Origin: Fuerstiella sp041398845
GTDB taxonomy: Bacteria > Planctomycetota > Planctomycetia > Planctomycetales > Planctomycetaceae
Direction: 5' to 3'
Length of the DNA: 64,000 bases
Assembly (NCBI GenBank): GCA_041398845.1
Contig: JAWKTZ010000007.1
Span: forward strand, 868,001 to 932,000
Position numbers and translations under genes: made by a program
Part shown: piece by piece, positions 54,733 to 63,931 of the stretch
Layout: every line of letters begins with the position of its first letter
Numbering within the stretch: position 1 is the stretch's first letter
Notes under the pieces: generated by a model
What the model saw: the letters and a program-made list of their open reading frames with translations, nothing else
Told to the model about the DNA's origin: nothing
Databases searched by the model: none

Positions 54733-55782
54733 CTACCACTCGCCGAGCACTTTGCCGTCGTCACGCAGAGCCAGCTTCTGGTAGACGGAGTCGGCCAGTT
54801 GCACATAGTTGGCCACACTGACGCTGCCTTTGACGTAGTCGATGTTTTCGCTCACGAAGTGAACGGAACCATCGCACAGTACAAAGTGGCAACCTCCAAC
54901 ATGGTTGCTGCTGAAGCCTCGCACATCGTGTTCACCACCCACGACGGCGTTAATGCCGTTGTAGGTGAGTCCAATCGCAGCCAGGCCGTTGCCCTTGCGA
55001 CCGTAGCTGGCATCCTGCACGTTGTTGGATGCGGAAAACCCAATCACGTTGGCTCCACCAACTTTATTGCTCGATTTGTAAATATACGCCCGTTCGCCAA
55101 CCAGCAGCGTGTTGCTGGTTCCGTCGGTGACATCGCGAAAGCCGATTCTGGAGTTTGCATAGCCAACACCATGAGCAACACCGTACTGAACAGCGTAGAC
55201 CGGTGGAGTCGTACTGTCCCATGCGTTGGCGACCATGACATAGTTCGAACGAGCAATTGAATATTCGGTTGTGCCGTCCGTTACGTGGAAGTCGTAACGG
55301 TCAGACGCGGACGCAAAGTCGCTGAGTCCGGGGCCAGGGTCCGACGGACACTGAAACGCGGGCATCGGCTGCTGTAGAGCCTGACGCGTTGTCGCATTGG
55401 CAAGGTTCTGGTCCAGAGTGACGTTGCCGACATTCAGCAGGTTGAACAACGGAGCCTGGTCGATATACGGAAGAATGAATGCTCCCCAACTGTACAATCC
55501 CAGTTCTCCGATATTACAGGCGGACCATTGTGCCGTCGTGTTGCAGGGAGTTTTGGTGATATAGCCAGGCGGAAAGACGTTGTAAACGTCATGGTAATTA
55601 TGCATGGCCAGACCGATCTGCTTCATGTTGTTCTTGCACTGCGTTCGTCGAGCCGCTTCACGGGCCTGCTGAACGGCCGGCAGCAGTAATGCGATCAGGA
55701 TGGCGATGATCGCAATGACCACGAGAAGTTCAATCAGAGTAAAACCGGTATTCTTTTGCCGCACCGACAACTGTTTCATCAT
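54733..55782 (-). CDS. DUF1559 pseudopilin-like protein
   Basis: This 349-residue protein starts at ATG 55782 or 55779 with GGAG just upstream. The N-terminus TGFTLIELLVVIAIIAIL is a classic type IV pilin-like leader with Glu at +5, followed by QQAREAARRTQCKNNMKQI, the hallmark of the DUF1559 family that is greatly expanded in planctomycetes. The C-terminal part holds the H-x-DG motif (HVGGCHFVLCDGSVHF). It would be processed by prepilin peptidase, possibly feeding into the same machinery as the gsp genes. A small lipoprotein gene lies 61 bp upstream in the same direction. Confidence 0.95.
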   Translation of the reverse strand: MMKQLSVRQKNTGFTLIELLVVIAIIAILIALLLPAVQQAREAARRTQCKNNMKQIGLAMHNYHDVYNVFPPGYITKTPCNTTAQWSACNIGELGLYSWGAFILPYIDQAPLFNLLNVGNVTLDQNLANATTRQALQQPMPAFQCPSDPGPGLSDFASASDRYDFHVTDGTTEYSIARSNYVMVANAWDSTTPPVYAVQYGVAHGVGYANSRIGFRDVTDGTSNTLLVGERAYIYKSSNKVGGANVIGFSASNNVQDASYGRKGNGLAAIGLTYNGINAVVGGEHDVRGFSSNHVGGCHFVLCDGSVHFVSENIDYVKGSVSVANYVQLADSVYQKLALRDDGKVLGEW

Positions 55783-55843
55783 TGTTCTCCAGAGGAATGT
55801 AAAACTACAGTCAAACCCCAGTCTCGTTCGTCGGTCGTACTCC

Positions 55844-56218
55844 TTAATTTGAGGTCATCTCAATATCAAACGTGTTGTCGCCCGCCTCAACATTGAATGT
55901 CAGTTCGCTCTTTGCCCCATATCTGGGAGGAATTGGCGGCCCCGAATCATCGATGCCCCATTCCACCATCGCCGTGCATGGGCCGACCTTGACGCCTTCT
56001 TCATCGATCAGATACATCGCCTCGTAATAGCCTTCAGCATTGGCCCTGGCGATTGACTGGCGACCGGTCTCCGGCTTGAAATAAATGCTCACGTTTGGAA
56101 GTGGCTTTCCGTCCAGCGTGACGGTGCCGTGAACGGTGCCCAGCTCCGGCATGTCAGAGGCACGGTCGCTACAGCCAACCACAACCAGAAAAAGACCCAG
56201 CACCAACAAACGAGCCAT
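55844..56218 (-). CDS. Small lipoprotein with carboxypeptidase-regulatory-like domain
   Basis: This 124-residue protein has a short signal ending VVGC (lipobox-like). The rest (GTVHGTVTLDGKPLPNVSIYFKP and then RANAEGYYEA) is the beta-sandwich 'transthyretin-like/carboxypeptidase regulatory' pattern seen in many planctomycete lipoproteins located beside DUF1559 pseudopilins. Here it precedes the pseudopilin gene. The family's role is unknown. Confidence 0.82.
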   Translation of the reverse strand: MARLLVLGLFLVVVGCSDRASDMPELGTVHGTVTLDGKPLPNVSIYFKPETGRQSIARANAEGYYEAMYLIDEEGVKVGPCTAMVEWGIDDSGPPIPPRYGAKSELTFNVEAGDNTFDIEMTSN

Positions 56219-56472
56219 AGGTATGTCTTTCTTACCGTACTGGCAGAATCTTCACCACAGAGCCTGAACGTACGTTTACACGGACAACACTATGTGATCG
56301 TCTTTGCGTAGTCAATGGGGAGTGTCCCGCATTGTGAGCAGCCCTGTGACAGTTGCGCCCTCAGTCATCAAAGACCTGATGAAATGCCAAACGCCCACTG
56401 TCACTTCGGGGGTGCAGCAGGCGTTTTGTTCTGGGCGTTGACGATGGTTGGAGTCGATTGGTTCCAACAACA

Positions 56473-57858
56473 TTAACCGGCGTATTCGCGGTCCTTGATC
56501 AGGCCGGGATAGGGGATCGGGTATTTGCCGTCGTCGTTGGCTTTCAGCGGTGATTCGGATTCCAGCGTGAGATTTTCGATGCCCGGAGCAAAGTCGTGCT
56601 GGCTGTTCATCATCTGGTCCAGCGTGACGATCTGCCCGGTATGAGCGGCCATGCGTCCCATGGATGTCACGATGCTGGCCATGCAGCCTCGCTGAACTTC
56701 GTTGTACGTTGCGTCGGTCCGAATGGCTTCAATCAGATGTTCCCATTCTGCCTGATACGGATTGTGTTTTTCCGGTTGAGGATATTCCCAGACCAGTTTG
56801 TCCTTATCCATATTGTGTCCGCTGTAAATGCGAGCCTGAGACGGCCAGTGAGACCGCGACGAGATGACTCCCATCCCCTTTGAACCGTGAGCGTAACTTG
56901 CAAATTCTGAGTGACAGCCGGGAATCGTGCGGCCATTGACAAACAGTCGAGCTCCATCTTCAAACGTATATTCAATTGAGTAGGTGTCGAAGTTCTGGTC
57001 GACATTGTCGCCGCGATAATGACGTCCGCCGCTGGCTTTGGCTTCGATAGGCCACGCATCTTTCATCCAGCACGATTCATCAATGTTGTGAATCAGGAAG
57101 TCGCTCACGGCACCGCCGCTCAACCACAGGAAACCGTGGAAGTGCTTGATCTGGTACATCAGGTCCGTCATGTCTTCCGTCTTTGGCGGAGCGGCCGCTG
57201 AACCGGTGGGACCCGCCATCCGGTAGGCTCGCATCAGGTTGATGTCGCCGATTTCCCCGTTCTGAATGCGGTCGAACAGTTCCCGGCGAGCATCGCAGTG
57301 GCGGCACATCAGCCCGACGGCGACCTTCAGATTCTTTTCCAGAGCCTTCTCATTCAGCTCAAGCATTTTGCGAGTCGACGGGCCGTCGGCGGTGAGCGGT
57401 TTTTCCATGAACACGTTCAGCCCGCGTTCGATGGCATAGGTGTAGTGAACCCAGCGGAAGGCACACGGTGTGGTCAGAATGACGATATCGCCCGGCTTCA
57501 GACAGTCCATTGCCTTTTTGTAGCCGTCAAAGCCGATGAATCGCCGTTCTTCGGGAACGTCCAGCGTGCCTTTCTCGCCGAATTGTTTGTCCAGATTGCC
57601 GTGGCTGTTCTTCAGGTTGCCTTCAAACACATCCGCCATCGCCACCATTTTGATGGGCCCATTGTCGACCGACAGTGCGTTGGTGGCTGCTCCGGTTCCG
57701 CGCCCGCCGCAACCGACCAGGGCCAGTTGAAGCGTATTGTCTTCATCTGCGTAGGCTCTGGCGGGCAGAGCATTCGTGAGCAATGTGGTGGCAGCGGCAG
57801 CGGCACCCGTTGTCCTGAGAAACGAACGGCGAGATGATTCGGAGGATGGCTTGGTCAT
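56473..57858 (-). CDS. Gfo/Idh/MocA family oxidoreductase with Tat signal
   Basis: This 461-residue protein starts at the ATG at 57858. The signal SSRRSFLRTTGAAAAATTLL is twin-arginine type, so the folded, cofactor-bound enzyme would act outside the cytoplasmic membrane. The Rossmann motif is VGCGGRGTGAATNAL, followed by the dinucleotide-binding part, and EKPLTADGPSTRKML is the family's EKP motif (about residue 150). It would oxidise or epimerise a sugar or inositol-like substrate using NAD(P), but the substrate is unknown. It follows the FGE-fold gene by 89 bp. Confidence 0.93.
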   Translation of the reverse strand: MTKPSSESSRRSFLRTTGAAAAATTLLTNALPARAYADEDNTLQLALVGCGGRGTGAATNALSVDNGPIKMVAMADVFEGNLKNSHGNLDKQFGEKGTLDVPEERRFIGFDGYKKAMDCLKPGDIVILTTPCAFRWVHYTYAIERGLNVFMEKPLTADGPSTRKMLELNEKALEKNLKVAVGLMCRHCDARRELFDRIQNGEIGDINLMRAYRMAGPTGSAAAPPKTEDMTDLMYQIKHFHGFLWLSGGAVSDFLIHNIDESCWMKDAWPIEAKASGGRHYRGDNVDQNFDTYSIEYTFEDGARLFVNGRTIPGCHSEFASYAHGSKGMGVISSRSHWPSQARIYSGHNMDKDKLVWEYPQPEKHNPYQAEWEHLIEAIRTDATYNEVQRGCMASIVTSMGRMAAHTGQIVTLDQMMNSQHDFAPGIENLTLESESPLKANDDGKYPIPYPGLIKDREYAG

Positions 57859-57947
57859 GGCGAGAAAAAATCCTGTGGATAGGGGAATTGTTGTGGATGA
57901 AATGATATCCGGAATCGTGGCCTTAATCATCCCTGACAGCGTGCCGT

Positions 57948-59036
57948 TTATTCAACAACCGGATCAAGCTGCACGGGAGCGGACTTGTCCCACTTTTCGG
58001 CTTTTTCCTGATCGGAAGGTTCGTGCAGAGGTCGCACAAGGCGAAAGCCAACTCCTAAAGCGTCCGTGTGGTACCAGATGCTTTGAGGAATCTGTGGATC
58101 CTGCTGCTTCCAGTCTTCGTGCGATCCTTCACGAACCGCACTGCGCAACATTCCGGCTTCGTCGTCCCAGCCGCCGCCTCGGACAACTCGAGGAAACAGT
58201 TTCGACGGAATGGCGAGGGGATTCCTGACGACACCTGTGCGGCTTGCATAACCATCCGGCAGATACTGATCCAGTGTCCATTCCGCAGCGTTGCCGTGAA
58301 TGTCGTACAGTCCCCAGGGATTGGGCTTTTTCTTGCCGACCTCGTGATACGCTTCGTCGCTGTTGTCGGCATACCATGCGTAGTCGTTCAGCAACGCCGG
58401 GTCATCACCAAAGCTGTACGCGGTCGTCGTGCCGGCTCGACAGGCGTATTCCCATTCTGCTTCTGTCGGCAGTCGATAATAGTGCCCGGTTTTGGCGGAC
58501 AACCACTTGCAGTAGGTGCGAGCCGCGTGCTGAGTCATCGAGATGGCGGGGTTGTTGCCCTTTCCCATGCCGAAACTCATGTCGGTATAGGGAGGCGTTG
58601 GTCGAGTCACGGCATCGGCGATGGGATCTCGCGGCGTGCCCTTCGAACCAAAGATTTTTCGGCGAGCGATGTCGATGTTTTCACCCCACACGTCGTACTG
58701 GTTCCATGTGACTTCGTATTTGCCCATCCAGAACGGATCGATCTGAACCTTGTGAACGGGCCCTTCGTCTGCATTGCGTTCGGCTTCTTCGTCGGGACTG
58801 CCCATCAGAAAGGTTCCCCCCGGAATGGGAACCATTTCAATGCTGACATCCGCATCAGCAATGACCTCCACATAGGGCTGCATCGTTGCTTCGGTTGCCG
58901 CCGTATCGTCCGCAACTGGTGGAGCAGCCACCGCGTTCTGAGCTACTGCGACAGACCAGCCGATGATGGCAACACAGGCCAGTGTCAAGGCAGACAGCAA
59001 ACCAACCAGAACCCGCATGGGGAACATCACGTTCAT
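57948..59036 (-). CDS. FGE/SUMF1-fold protein lacking the catalytic cysteines
   Basis: This protein has about 362 residues from the ATG at 59036, with GAGGTC upstream; a TTG at 59042 is possible. A signal-anchor (VLVGLLSALTLACVAIIGW) leads the domain outside the membrane. The core is SUMF1/FGE-type: MVPIPGGTFLMGS, KYEVTWNQYDVW, YRLPTEAEWEYACRAGTTT, DIHGNAAEWTLDQY, and RVVRGGGWDDEAGMLRSA. True formylglycine-generating enzymes have two active-site cysteines in the last region; here there are none, so it is probably a binding or structural member of the fold. It lies upstream of the Gfo/Idh/MocA gene. Confidence 0.88.
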   Translation of the reverse strand: MNVMFPMRVLVGLLSALTLACVAIIGWSVAVAQNAVAAPPVADDTAATEATMQPYVEVIADADVSIEMVPIPGGTFLMGSPDEEAERNADEGPVHKVQIDPFWMGKYEVTWNQYDVWGENIDIARRKIFGSKGTPRDPIADAVTRPTPPYTDMSFGMGKGNNPAISMTQHAARTYCKWLSAKTGHYYRLPTEAEWEYACRAGTTTAYSFGDDPALLNDYAWYADNSDEAYHEVGKKKPNPWGLYDIHGNAAEWTLDQYLPDGYASRTGVVRNPLAIPSKLFPRVVRGGGWDDEAGMLRSAVREGSHEDWKQQDPQIPQSIWYHTDALGVGFRLVRPLHEPSDQEKAEKWDKSAPVQLDPVVE

Positions 59037-59234
59037 CTTCAATTGACCTCAGGGAATGCTTTGGTGACGGGCACGACGTTTGTCGCGCGCCAACGAAACC
59101 GACAGTGGAATCGATTCACCAACCACATGCAAATCCTATCCGCCTGCTGTTGGAAAGTCTCTAAAGTTGGCCACATTTTGGAAACCCTTACCATGATCGC
59201 CGTGTGCTGAACCGCATCGGCACCGCGACCGGGA

Positions 59235-60353
59235 TTATTCGTTCTGAGTGGCTGGCAGAGGCAGATCGTCCAGCAGCAGATCGGCGATGGCATCGGCAAC
59301 GAGGGCGTGACAGCGTTCGTTCGGGTGGTTGTCGTAGCGGCTCACGGTTAAGCCTTCGTCTTTTCGCCGTGTCAGAATCGGTTCCAGATCCAGACAGCGA
59401 ATGTTCTGATCAGAGCAGAAGTCTGCCAGTTGCCGATGAGCATGTCGGAATTCGTAGTTGGCGCCCAGATTGTGCAGAAACGGAAAGAACACCATTCGCA
59501 GTTCCACGTCATGTTGCTGACAGCCGGCGTGCATTGCGAGCAGTGATTTCTGCACGCCGACCCACGGAGCTTCCCGATACGAATCTGCCAGATGTGGAAA
59601 GTAATCCACCGTGCGACTGGCCTGGTGCTGCCTCCACAGAAAATGCATCCAGTTGAAAAAATACGTATCCGTCCACAGAAAGAACGACGGACGGTCCTGC
59701 TGAATCACTTTGATCGACGCTTCCGTGCGAGGATCGTAGCCTTCGATATCGTTCAGCATGTAAATGTAGACAATCATGTCCGGCCGATAACCCTGAGCCA
59801 AAGCGGCTCGGACAATGCCTTCCATGACGCTCACTTCCCACCCGAATTCGCCAAGGTTGTAAATTGTCACCGTTTTGTCGCCGGGCCGGGCTCGGTTGTT
59901 CAGAATCACTTCCGTGCGTTCCGAAAAACGATCATTCATCTCGTTGATGCCCTGGCCGATCGTAAAACTGTCTCCGATCATAAACACGTTTGTCACGCTG
60001 TGGCCGGGCTGTTTGGGAAACGACGCGTGTCGGTCGCGAAATCCTTCTGAGTTGCGAAAAGGTTCGACATGGCGCCGAAACCAGCGAGCCGAAACCTGAG
60101 TCGCGTTGAACGCGTCCGTGGTGTCGACAAACATCGCAAAGCCCAGTTCCAGCAGATACAGGATGCTCAACAGCGACCACACCGCAAACAGCGGCTTCAG
60201 CCAGAACGGAAGTGCCGACCGCACGGTGGCTGATGCGGGTTGACGGCGAATACGGACGATCCGACGAAGCATCCATCTGAGCCAACTGATCAGTATGGCT
60301 GCCAGAACGGCCATGATCAGCAGGTATGTCGAACTGCACCAGAACAGAAGCAT
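59235..60353 (-). CDS. Membrane-anchored SGNH/GDSL-like hydrolase
   Basis: This is about 372 residues from the ATG at 60353, five bases after the upstream stop (a GTG at 60371 would overlap it). Two hydrophobic segments are visible near residues 8-25 and 47-66 (LFAVWSLLSILYLLELGFAMF). The SGNH pattern follows: VFMIGDSFTIGQG (block I Ser), NLGEFGWEV (block II Gly), YMLNDIEGYD (block III Asn), and YDNHPNERCH (block V Asp/His). The Ser and Asp/His catalytic residues are present. Substrate unknown; an acyl-ester of a surface polymer is possible. Confidence 0.82.
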   Translation of the reverse strand: MLLFWCSSTYLLIMAVLAAILISWLRWMLRRIVRIRRQPASATVRSALPFWLKPLFAVWSLLSILYLLELGFAMFVDTTDAFNATQVSARWFRRHVEPFRNSEGFRDRHASFPKQPGHSVTNVFMIGDSFTIGQGINEMNDRFSERTEVILNNRARPGDKTVTIYNLGEFGWEVSVMEGIVRAALAQGYRPDMIVYIYMLNDIEGYDPRTEASIKVIQQDRPSFFLWTDTYFFNWMHFLWRQHQASRTVDYFPHLADSYREAPWVGVQKSLLAMHAGCQQHDVELRMVFFPFLHNLGANYEFRHAHRQLADFCSDQNIRCLDLEPILTRRKDEGLTVSRYDNHPNERCHALVADAIADLLLDDLPLPATQNE

Positions 60354-60358
60354 ACGGT

Positions 60359-60940
60359 TTACCGCCACCACTTTGGCTGAGCAAACACCTGCTTCACCTC
60401 GATTGCAAACGACGGCAGCAGAGGACTGCCTTCAAGGGTCTGCCATTGGCCCAGAGCCAGAGTCTGCTGGTTCTTTCCGATGACCTGAATTTCCTTCTTC
60501 TTCGGATCGGGAACCCACACCGTGTCGACACCCAGGGCAAGGTAGGCCAAAGTTCGTCGCCGCATTTCACTGCGGCGATCATTGGCCGAAGCCACGTCCA
60601 CGACCAGTGCAGGAACTTCATCCGCCACGGCGTGGTCGGTCTGACGGAACTGCTGTCCGGTGGCGAAATAGCTGATGGCCGGACAGTACACGGTGTCAGG
60701 ATTGTGGCCCACATGCAGCCCGATTTCGTGGCAGGCATAGCCGACTTTCTGCTGCTGCCGCGTCTGAAACCATTCGGCGAGTGCTCGAGTCAGATTGAAC
60801 ACCGTTGTGGTATGACTGTCATCCGGCGGCTGCATGATCACGGGGCGTCCTTCATGCAGTTCCTGCCACCGACCGGCTTCGGGCAGATCGGGTTTGCAGC
60901 GAGCGAATTCTTCGGCCGTCATACGATTGTTGGCAATCAT
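60359..60940 (-). CDS. Uma2-family protein with altered active site
   Basis: This 193-residue protein starts at an ATG directly after the PVC-cytochrome stop (TAG-ATG). It has the Uma2 layout (MTAEEFARCK, then GLHVGHNPDTVYCPAISYF, VPALVVDVASAND, RRRTLAYLALGVDTVWVPDP), but the PD motif normally in PDvsfv reads CPAI here, and the expected vEv is VVD. If these are the catalytic residues, the nuclease centre is impaired. It is translationally coupled to the cytochrome gene, an unusual partner. Confidence 0.85.
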   Translation of the reverse strand: MIANNRMTAEEFARCKPDLPEAGRWQELHEGRPVIMQPPDDSHTTTVFNLTRALAEWFQTRQQQKVGYACHEIGLHVGHNPDTVYCPAISYFATGQQFRQTDHAVADEVPALVVDVASANDRRSEMRRRTLAYLALGVDTVWVPDPKKKEIQVIGKNQQTLALGQWQTLEGSPLLPSFAIEVKQVFAQPKWWR

Positions 60941-63931
60941 CTATCTGACCTTCAGAAACTCCAACAGATCGGCCATCTGCTGAATGGACACATCTTTCTC
61001 CACGCCCTCGGGCATCAGCGACCTGTTGGTGGCCTGCATCACGTCGATGTCCGCTCGCAGCACAGTCTGCTCTTTACCTTCCGGCTGGCGCAGCACAATC
61101 TGTTCTCCGGAATCACTCACCAGCAGACCATTGAACGTCAGGCCATCATTTGTCACCACAACGTACTCACTGAACTGCGGGTCCACTCGACGGTTTGGAT
61201 CCAGAATATCATACAGCAAAGCATCACGGGAACGGCGTTGCGTGTCGCTGATGTCGGGGCCGACATTGTGTCCTTTGCCGTTGATTTTGTGACACTTGCT
61301 GCACGTCTTTTCAAACACCGCCGCACCTCGTTCACTCGACGCTTTCATGGTCAGCGCCGACTGATATTCGTCCGCCACGGCCTTGCGATTGGCCGAAACA
61401 ACTCCACCAAACACTTCGCCCGCCAGCTTCCGAATGTTCTCATCACTGTGCTGCAGCAGACGAACTCGCTGATCAATATCGACAAACGAAGGCGACACCG
61501 TGCCGCTCAGCATGCTCGTCAGCAGTTCGGTTGTTGTATTGGTGCGTGCCATCAGCAGGCCCAGAGCATCCGAACGAACGGCGGGCGACAGATTGTTCCA
61601 GAGTGACAGGAGACTTTCGGCAACAACCGCATTGCCGGATCGACGAGCTGTTTCAATGGCCGCTCGCTGCAGTTCGCCGGCTTCGTCCGGGACCAGCAGC
61701 TTCTGAATGATGACGGCAGCATCCGCCGGCGATTTCAGAGTCAGAATGTCGACCGCCGCTTTGCGATCTGCCAGAGGAAGTCTGCGATCCAGAGCTTCCG
61801 ACGCCATGCCGTCCAGAATCCCGGCGACCGCCGTACACACCTCGCGTGCAGCGTCCGGCGGTGCCGCAAGAAACGCAGCCAGTGACTTCGGCACACCCTG
61901 ACTGTTGCGAGGCAGTCCGGTGGCCAGACCCTTCAGGATCGACACCGTCAACCAGCGAGACGACTCTGTGCAATCAACGGCCGTCTTCAGTGCGGCCGCA
62001 ATGTTGTCTGCCGATTCCGTGCGTCCGAGTAACTCGGCAAGTCGATTGGCCAGCGAAGCGGTGTTTGCATGGTCGTCGTTCTGTGTTGAAGCCACTTCAT
62101 TCAGCAGGGACAGACCGTGACGTCCCGCCGACAGCAGCAGCGCGTCGGCAAACCATTCGTGAGCCGCATCGCGCCGAATCACCGGCAACAGTACATTCTG
62201 AAGTTCCAGCGCCGATGTTTTTTCGTCTGCATGTCGACAGGCCAGCACGGCCTGAAAACGCAGATCTGCTTCCGGACGAATGGCCGCCTGTTTCCTCGCC
62301 GCAGCCAGCATGCTGCCGGAACAGATCTGCAACTGAGTTCTCAGCAATGCGGCCAGATCAGCGTCCGCAACACCGCGCACGGCATCCGCCATGTCAGGGT
62401 TCTGAAATTCACCACGACCATGCAGGCACCACACCGCGTGAACCTTCGCCGTGACTGGTGCATCAGGGTTGGCTAATAAAGCTCGCAACTGTTGAGCCAC
62501 CTGCGGGTCGGACGATTCCACCAGATTCTGCTGAGCCATAAAGCGGCACCAGCCGTTGTCGTCACTCAACAGGGCGACGAAATCTGCGGTTGTGTCCGGA
62601 GCAGTGAACGACGTATTCGATACGTTTGCATTTGCCGGAGAGTCCGGAACGATTCGCCAGATGCGGCCTCGATCTTCCCCTGCTCGCCAGTCAATCTGAG
62701 CTGCGATGTCCGGGGGCAGGAACTTGGGATGTTCGACCCACATACGATACATGTCGGCCAGATACCAGCCTCCGTCAGGCCCGGTCTTCAGACTTGCCGG
62801 CCGAAACCAGGTGTCATTGGACGCCAGAAAATCAGCGTCCTTGCGAGCTCGTTCCACGGTGAGTGCCGGGCTGTTGTTCTGAGGTTTCACGATGGAACGC
62901 GTGACGAGATGGCCAACGGGTTCGCAGGCAAACACGCTGTGCTGAAAGTCGCGGTCCCACAGGTCGCCCTGATACGCACTCACGCCACACGCCGAGGTAT
63001 GAGTACCGGCATGAGCCAGCCAGTTGCTTTTCATGTCCACCAGCGGGAAGACTCGAGTATCACCGCCCGATGGCCCCACATCCGTGTGGCGTTTGCTGAT
63101 CGTGACAAACGGATTTCGTCTGGAAGCCTCGTCCGGAATGATCTCCATCATAATCGGATTGCGGTTGGTACAGAAAAACCGATGACCATCGTTGTCGATC
63201 GCCTGCCCGAACTGTCCCAGGCCGCTGATGGCTTCAAATGCCATCGTGCGAGGATTGAATCGCATGTCCTGGCGAGGCAGCTTGACAGCCTCCTGCGTTT
63301 CAAATCCCGGTCGACGGCAGCGAATTTCTCCGGGGGCGTAAGTGAGGTAAATCCAGTTGTCCAGGCCCCAGCGAGGACATCCGATCTGCATCTGCGGATG
63401 AGCGGGCTCAAAGCCGTCAAACCAGACTTCACGCACATCGGCCACGTTGTCACCATCGGTGTCTTTCAGAAACAGAATTTCTGTCTGAGCACACGCCAGA
63501 ATTCCGTCCATCAGAGGCATAAAACTGTGACAGAACGTCAGCCCATCGGCAAACACCGTGCGTTTGTCCATGCGACCGTCGCCGTCCCGGTCTTCCAGCA
63601 GGACAATCTTCGACAGCGACGTGGCGTCCTTGTCTTCGCTGCCGTCCGCCTTGACGGGACCGATCGGGTAATCGGTATATTCCGCTACGTACATGCGGCC
63701 GGCGCGGTCAAAGTCAATCCAGACCGGATCAAACACCAGCGGTTCGGCAGCCACCAGTTCGATGCGACTGCCAGGTTCAATCTGAAAGCTCTTCAGAGTG
63801 TCCTCTGGCGACTTCGGAGGATCCGGCTTCTGATCAATCCAGTGCCGACCACCACGTTCGCTGTTGACAACATCCAGAAGATTGCCGGTTTCCTGAGGCA
63901 ACAAAGCAAGAAGAACCAGAAGTTTCAACAT
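60941..63931 (-). CDS. PVC-type cytochrome (membrane-bound dehydrogenase domain plus haem domain)
   Basis: This 996-residue protein starts at the ATG at 63931 with AGGTG upstream and a short signal peptide (MLKLLVLLALLPQETG). The first part (about 30-440) is the beta-propeller dehydrogenase-like domain (IDFDRAGRMYVAEYTDYP, LEDRDGDGRMD, and DGGWYLADMYRMW). A helical HEAT-like region follows (about 440-850). The C-terminal domain carries the haem motif CSKCH (about residue 880) and KINGKGHNVGPDISD, which is typical of the PVC C-terminal haem domain. It begins an operon with Uma2 and SGNH genes and would act in the periplasm. Confidence 0.93.
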   Translation of the reverse strand: MLKLLVLLALLPQETGNLLDVVNSERGGRHWIDQKPDPPKSPEDTLKSFQIEPGSRIELVAAEPLVFDPVWIDFDRAGRMYVAEYTDYPIGPVKADGSEDKDATSLSKIVLLEDRDGDGRMDKRTVFADGLTFCHSFMPLMDGILACAQTEILFLKDTDGDNVADVREVWFDGFEPAHPQMQIGCPRWGLDNWIYLTYAPGEIRCRRPGFETQEAVKLPRQDMRFNPRTMAFEAISGLGQFGQAIDNDGHRFFCTNRNPIMMEIIPDEASRRNPFVTISKRHTDVGPSGGDTRVFPLVDMKSNWLAHAGTHTSACGVSAYQGDLWDRDFQHSVFACEPVGHLVTRSIVKPQNNSPALTVERARKDADFLASNDTWFRPASLKTGPDGGWYLADMYRMWVEHPKFLPPDIAAQIDWRAGEDRGRIWRIVPDSPANANVSNTSFTAPDTTADFVALLSDDNGWCRFMAQQNLVESSDPQVAQQLRALLANPDAPVTAKVHAVWCLHGRGEFQNPDMADAVRGVADADLAALLRTQLQICSGSMLAAARKQAAIRPEADLRFQAVLACRHADEKTSALELQNVLLPVIRRDAAHEWFADALLLSAGRHGLSLLNEVASTQNDDHANTASLANRLAELLGRTESADNIAAALKTAVDCTESSRWLTVSILKGLATGLPRNSQGVPKSLAAFLAAPPDAAREVCTAVAGILDGMASEALDRRLPLADRKAAVDILTLKSPADAAVIIQKLLVPDEAGELQRAAIETARRSGNAVVAESLLSLWNNLSPAVRSDALGLLMARTNTTTELLTSMLSGTVSPSFVDIDQRVRLLQHSDENIRKLAGEVFGGVVSANRKAVADEYQSALTMKASSERGAAVFEKTCSKCHKINGKGHNVGPDISDTQRRSRDALLYDILDPNRRVDPQFSEYVVVTNDGLTFNGLLVSDSGEQIVLRQPEGKEQTVLRADIDVMQATNRSLMPEGVEKDVSIQQMADLLEFLKVR

